Source of the DNA: Misgurnus anguillicaudatus
Taxonomy: Eukaryota; Chordata; Actinopteri; Cypriniformes; Cobitidae
NCBI RefSeq assembly: GCF_027580225.2
Contig: NC_073355.2
Coordinates: 25,013,501 to 25,077,500 of the forward strand
DNA: 64,000 bases
Direction of reading: 5' to 3'
Within the stretch, counting starts at the first letter, position 1. Every line of letters begins with the position of its first letter. A program made the translations under genes and the position numbers. Shown here piece by piece: positions 62,960-64,000 of this stretch. The notes beneath the pieces were generated by a model. That model was not told the origin of the DNA, made no database searches, and saw nothing but the letters and a program-made list of their open reading frames with translations.

Positions 62960-64000
62960 GGGCCCTATCTTGCACCCAGCGCAATTGACTTTGTCAGTGA
63001 CGCATGTATCATTTCGTATTTTGCACTGGCGCACAGCGGGTTTTTCCCTTCAAAGACGCACGTCGGCAAACTAGGGAATGAACTTGCGCTCCCTGGGCGG
63101 TTCAGCGCAAAAAAGGAGGCGTGATCCGGCGCAAACCATCTCTTATGCTATTTTGCAGTTTCAAAAAACAATTGCGCTACTAACAAAAAAAAACTAGTCT
63201 AAAGTCAGTGGCGCGTTGCGCGTAGTTCATTATGCTATTTTAAGGGCGCATGCTTGACCATAATGTATAGCGTGCACAACGCGCATTGCTTATATAATCT
63301 ACACAGATGCAACAGTTATTTTTGCAAATCCTAAATTGTTACAATAAAAAATATTAATAGCTACATGAGATAAGGGAAATCATTAAATCATAAATTGTTA
63401 CAATAAAAAATATTAATACATGAGATAAGGGAAATCATTGTGGTGAGCATTGTGGTGATAGTTTTTATTTATTTTGTGTGGCAGCGTTAAACAATTATCA
63501 TGCAAATAACGCAAAATTGTCAAAATATTTTCATAATTTTGTTGTATGGCTGTATTACGTTTATTTTATCTAAATAATAATTAAAATGTTTTCATAAGAA
63601 ACCTTAATGTATATGAACTTGATTTGTAAGTGTACTTTGGGGTTGGACCTTGCTTGCGTTTCTTGGGTCCGATTTCAAAGCCCCCAAACCCTTTCAGCGG
63701 TGAGGGTGGACGCAGCGATGTCCTCCTGTGTGCCCGGCGTGCCTGTATTATGCTGGAAAGCTTGGAATCCCCCGTCTCCTGACATCATTGTAGTGCTTGG
63801 TGCAGCTGATGAGACAATTGCGGATATTTCCTCTCTGTTTAACCTACGCTGATTCGGGCGGGTTTCTCCCATCCTCATACAAAACAACTTCTCTGTCTTT
63901 GACTGCTCTTACAAGAACGTCGGTCTCCTCGGCTGTGAACCGCTCCTGGCGTGCGCCTGGTAAATCCGTCATAATAATAGCAACCCGCCATGGACATTGC
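62960..64000. mobile_element. PIF/Harbinger-type element, left part
   Basis: The GGGCCCTATCTTGCACCC edge is followed by GCGC-rich subterminal motifs (GGCGCA, TTGCGC) known from fish Harbinger elements. A Myb/SANT-like gene remnant is read on the minus strand at 63640-63972. Harbinger elements encode such a Myb-like protein next to a DDE transposase. The other end and any transposase lie beyond the window. Confidence 0.6.
63640..63972 (-). pseudogene. Harbinger-type Myb/SANT-like protein remnant
   Basis: ATG at 63972. The protein reads MTDLPGARQERFTAEETDVL, then VRAVKDREVVLYEDGRNPPE, a TAG near 63850, and in the same frame KHYNDVRRRGFQAF, the end of the Myb-like three-helix domain with its basic third helix. 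In the family this protein helps the transposase enter the nucleus and bind DNA. The stop in the middle and local frame changes show a dead copy. Confidence 0.65.

Overview
This is vertebrate nuclear DNA, most likely from a teleost and probably a cyprinid relative of zebrafish or carp (inference from the repeat mix). It holds a sushi-type Ty3/gypsy chromovirus, DIRS-type tyrosine-recombinase retroelements, L2/CR1 LINEs, Tc1, hAT, piggyBac-like, CACTA-like and Harbinger DNA elements, and spliced scavenger-receptor (SRCR) exons. There are no bacterial genes, rRNA, tRNA genes or CRISPR arrays. Almost everything between the host exons is transposon sequence, much of it nested.

Host genes. Two SRCR-type genes start on the plus strand. 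Gene 1 has a signal-peptide exon (1825-1897) and an SRCR exon from 2276 that loses its last two cysteines. Gene 2 has a signal-peptide start exon (34897-34927), a 24-nt second exon (35185-35208) and, after a 20.5-kb intron full of transposons, a complete 8-cysteine SRCR exon (55705-56016). All junctions are phase 1, so the exons join in frame. Gene 2 continues past the window or ends in repeats that I cannot resolve.

Layout. 1-1175: diverged LTR fragment. 1.8-2.6 kb: SRCR gene 1. 2.6-3.0 kb: piggyBac-like MITE. 3581-9538: sushi-like gypsy element (minus) with 5-bp target duplication, inserted in a decayed CACTA/tnp2-like transposase (9541-11618) that also carries a hAT insertion. 12.3-13.3 kb: Tc1 remnant. 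13.9-16.8 kb: tandem repeats, MITEs and a solo LTR in nested layers. 16.8-19.9 kb: L2 LINE (minus). 20-24 kb: MITEs and an unknown terminal-inverted-repeat element. 24087-28714: a very young non-autonomous LTR retrotransposon of two 2.2-kb LTRs and only 189 bp inside. 28.7-31.8 kb: older repeats, one a hAT-like element carrying a RecQ-like helicase fragment. 33095-34635: Tc1/mariner element with broken transposase. 36.7-37.6 kb: hAT element. 38084-47300: a TIR element with spliced remains of a host-like gene, split by a DIRS element (39546-45739). 48-55 kb: DIRS ends, duplicated TIR elements and MITEs. 56.1-57.8 kb: second DIRS remnant. 57.8-62.8 kb: CR1/L2-like LINE (plus) with nested insertions. 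62.96-64 kb: Harbinger-type end with a Myb-like gene remnant.

Most notable: (1) an 11-nt self-priming site in the gypsy element, matching its predicted transcript start exactly; (2) the LTR element that is nearly all LTR, with a tRNA-Ser primer site; (3) the SRCR gene models, which depend on exons too short for ORF finders; (4) the gene-carrying TIR element and the helicase-carrying hAT element; (5) an L2 LINE whose start codon lies in a TISU/YY1-like context. All family names rest on motifs read by eye; no database search was possible.
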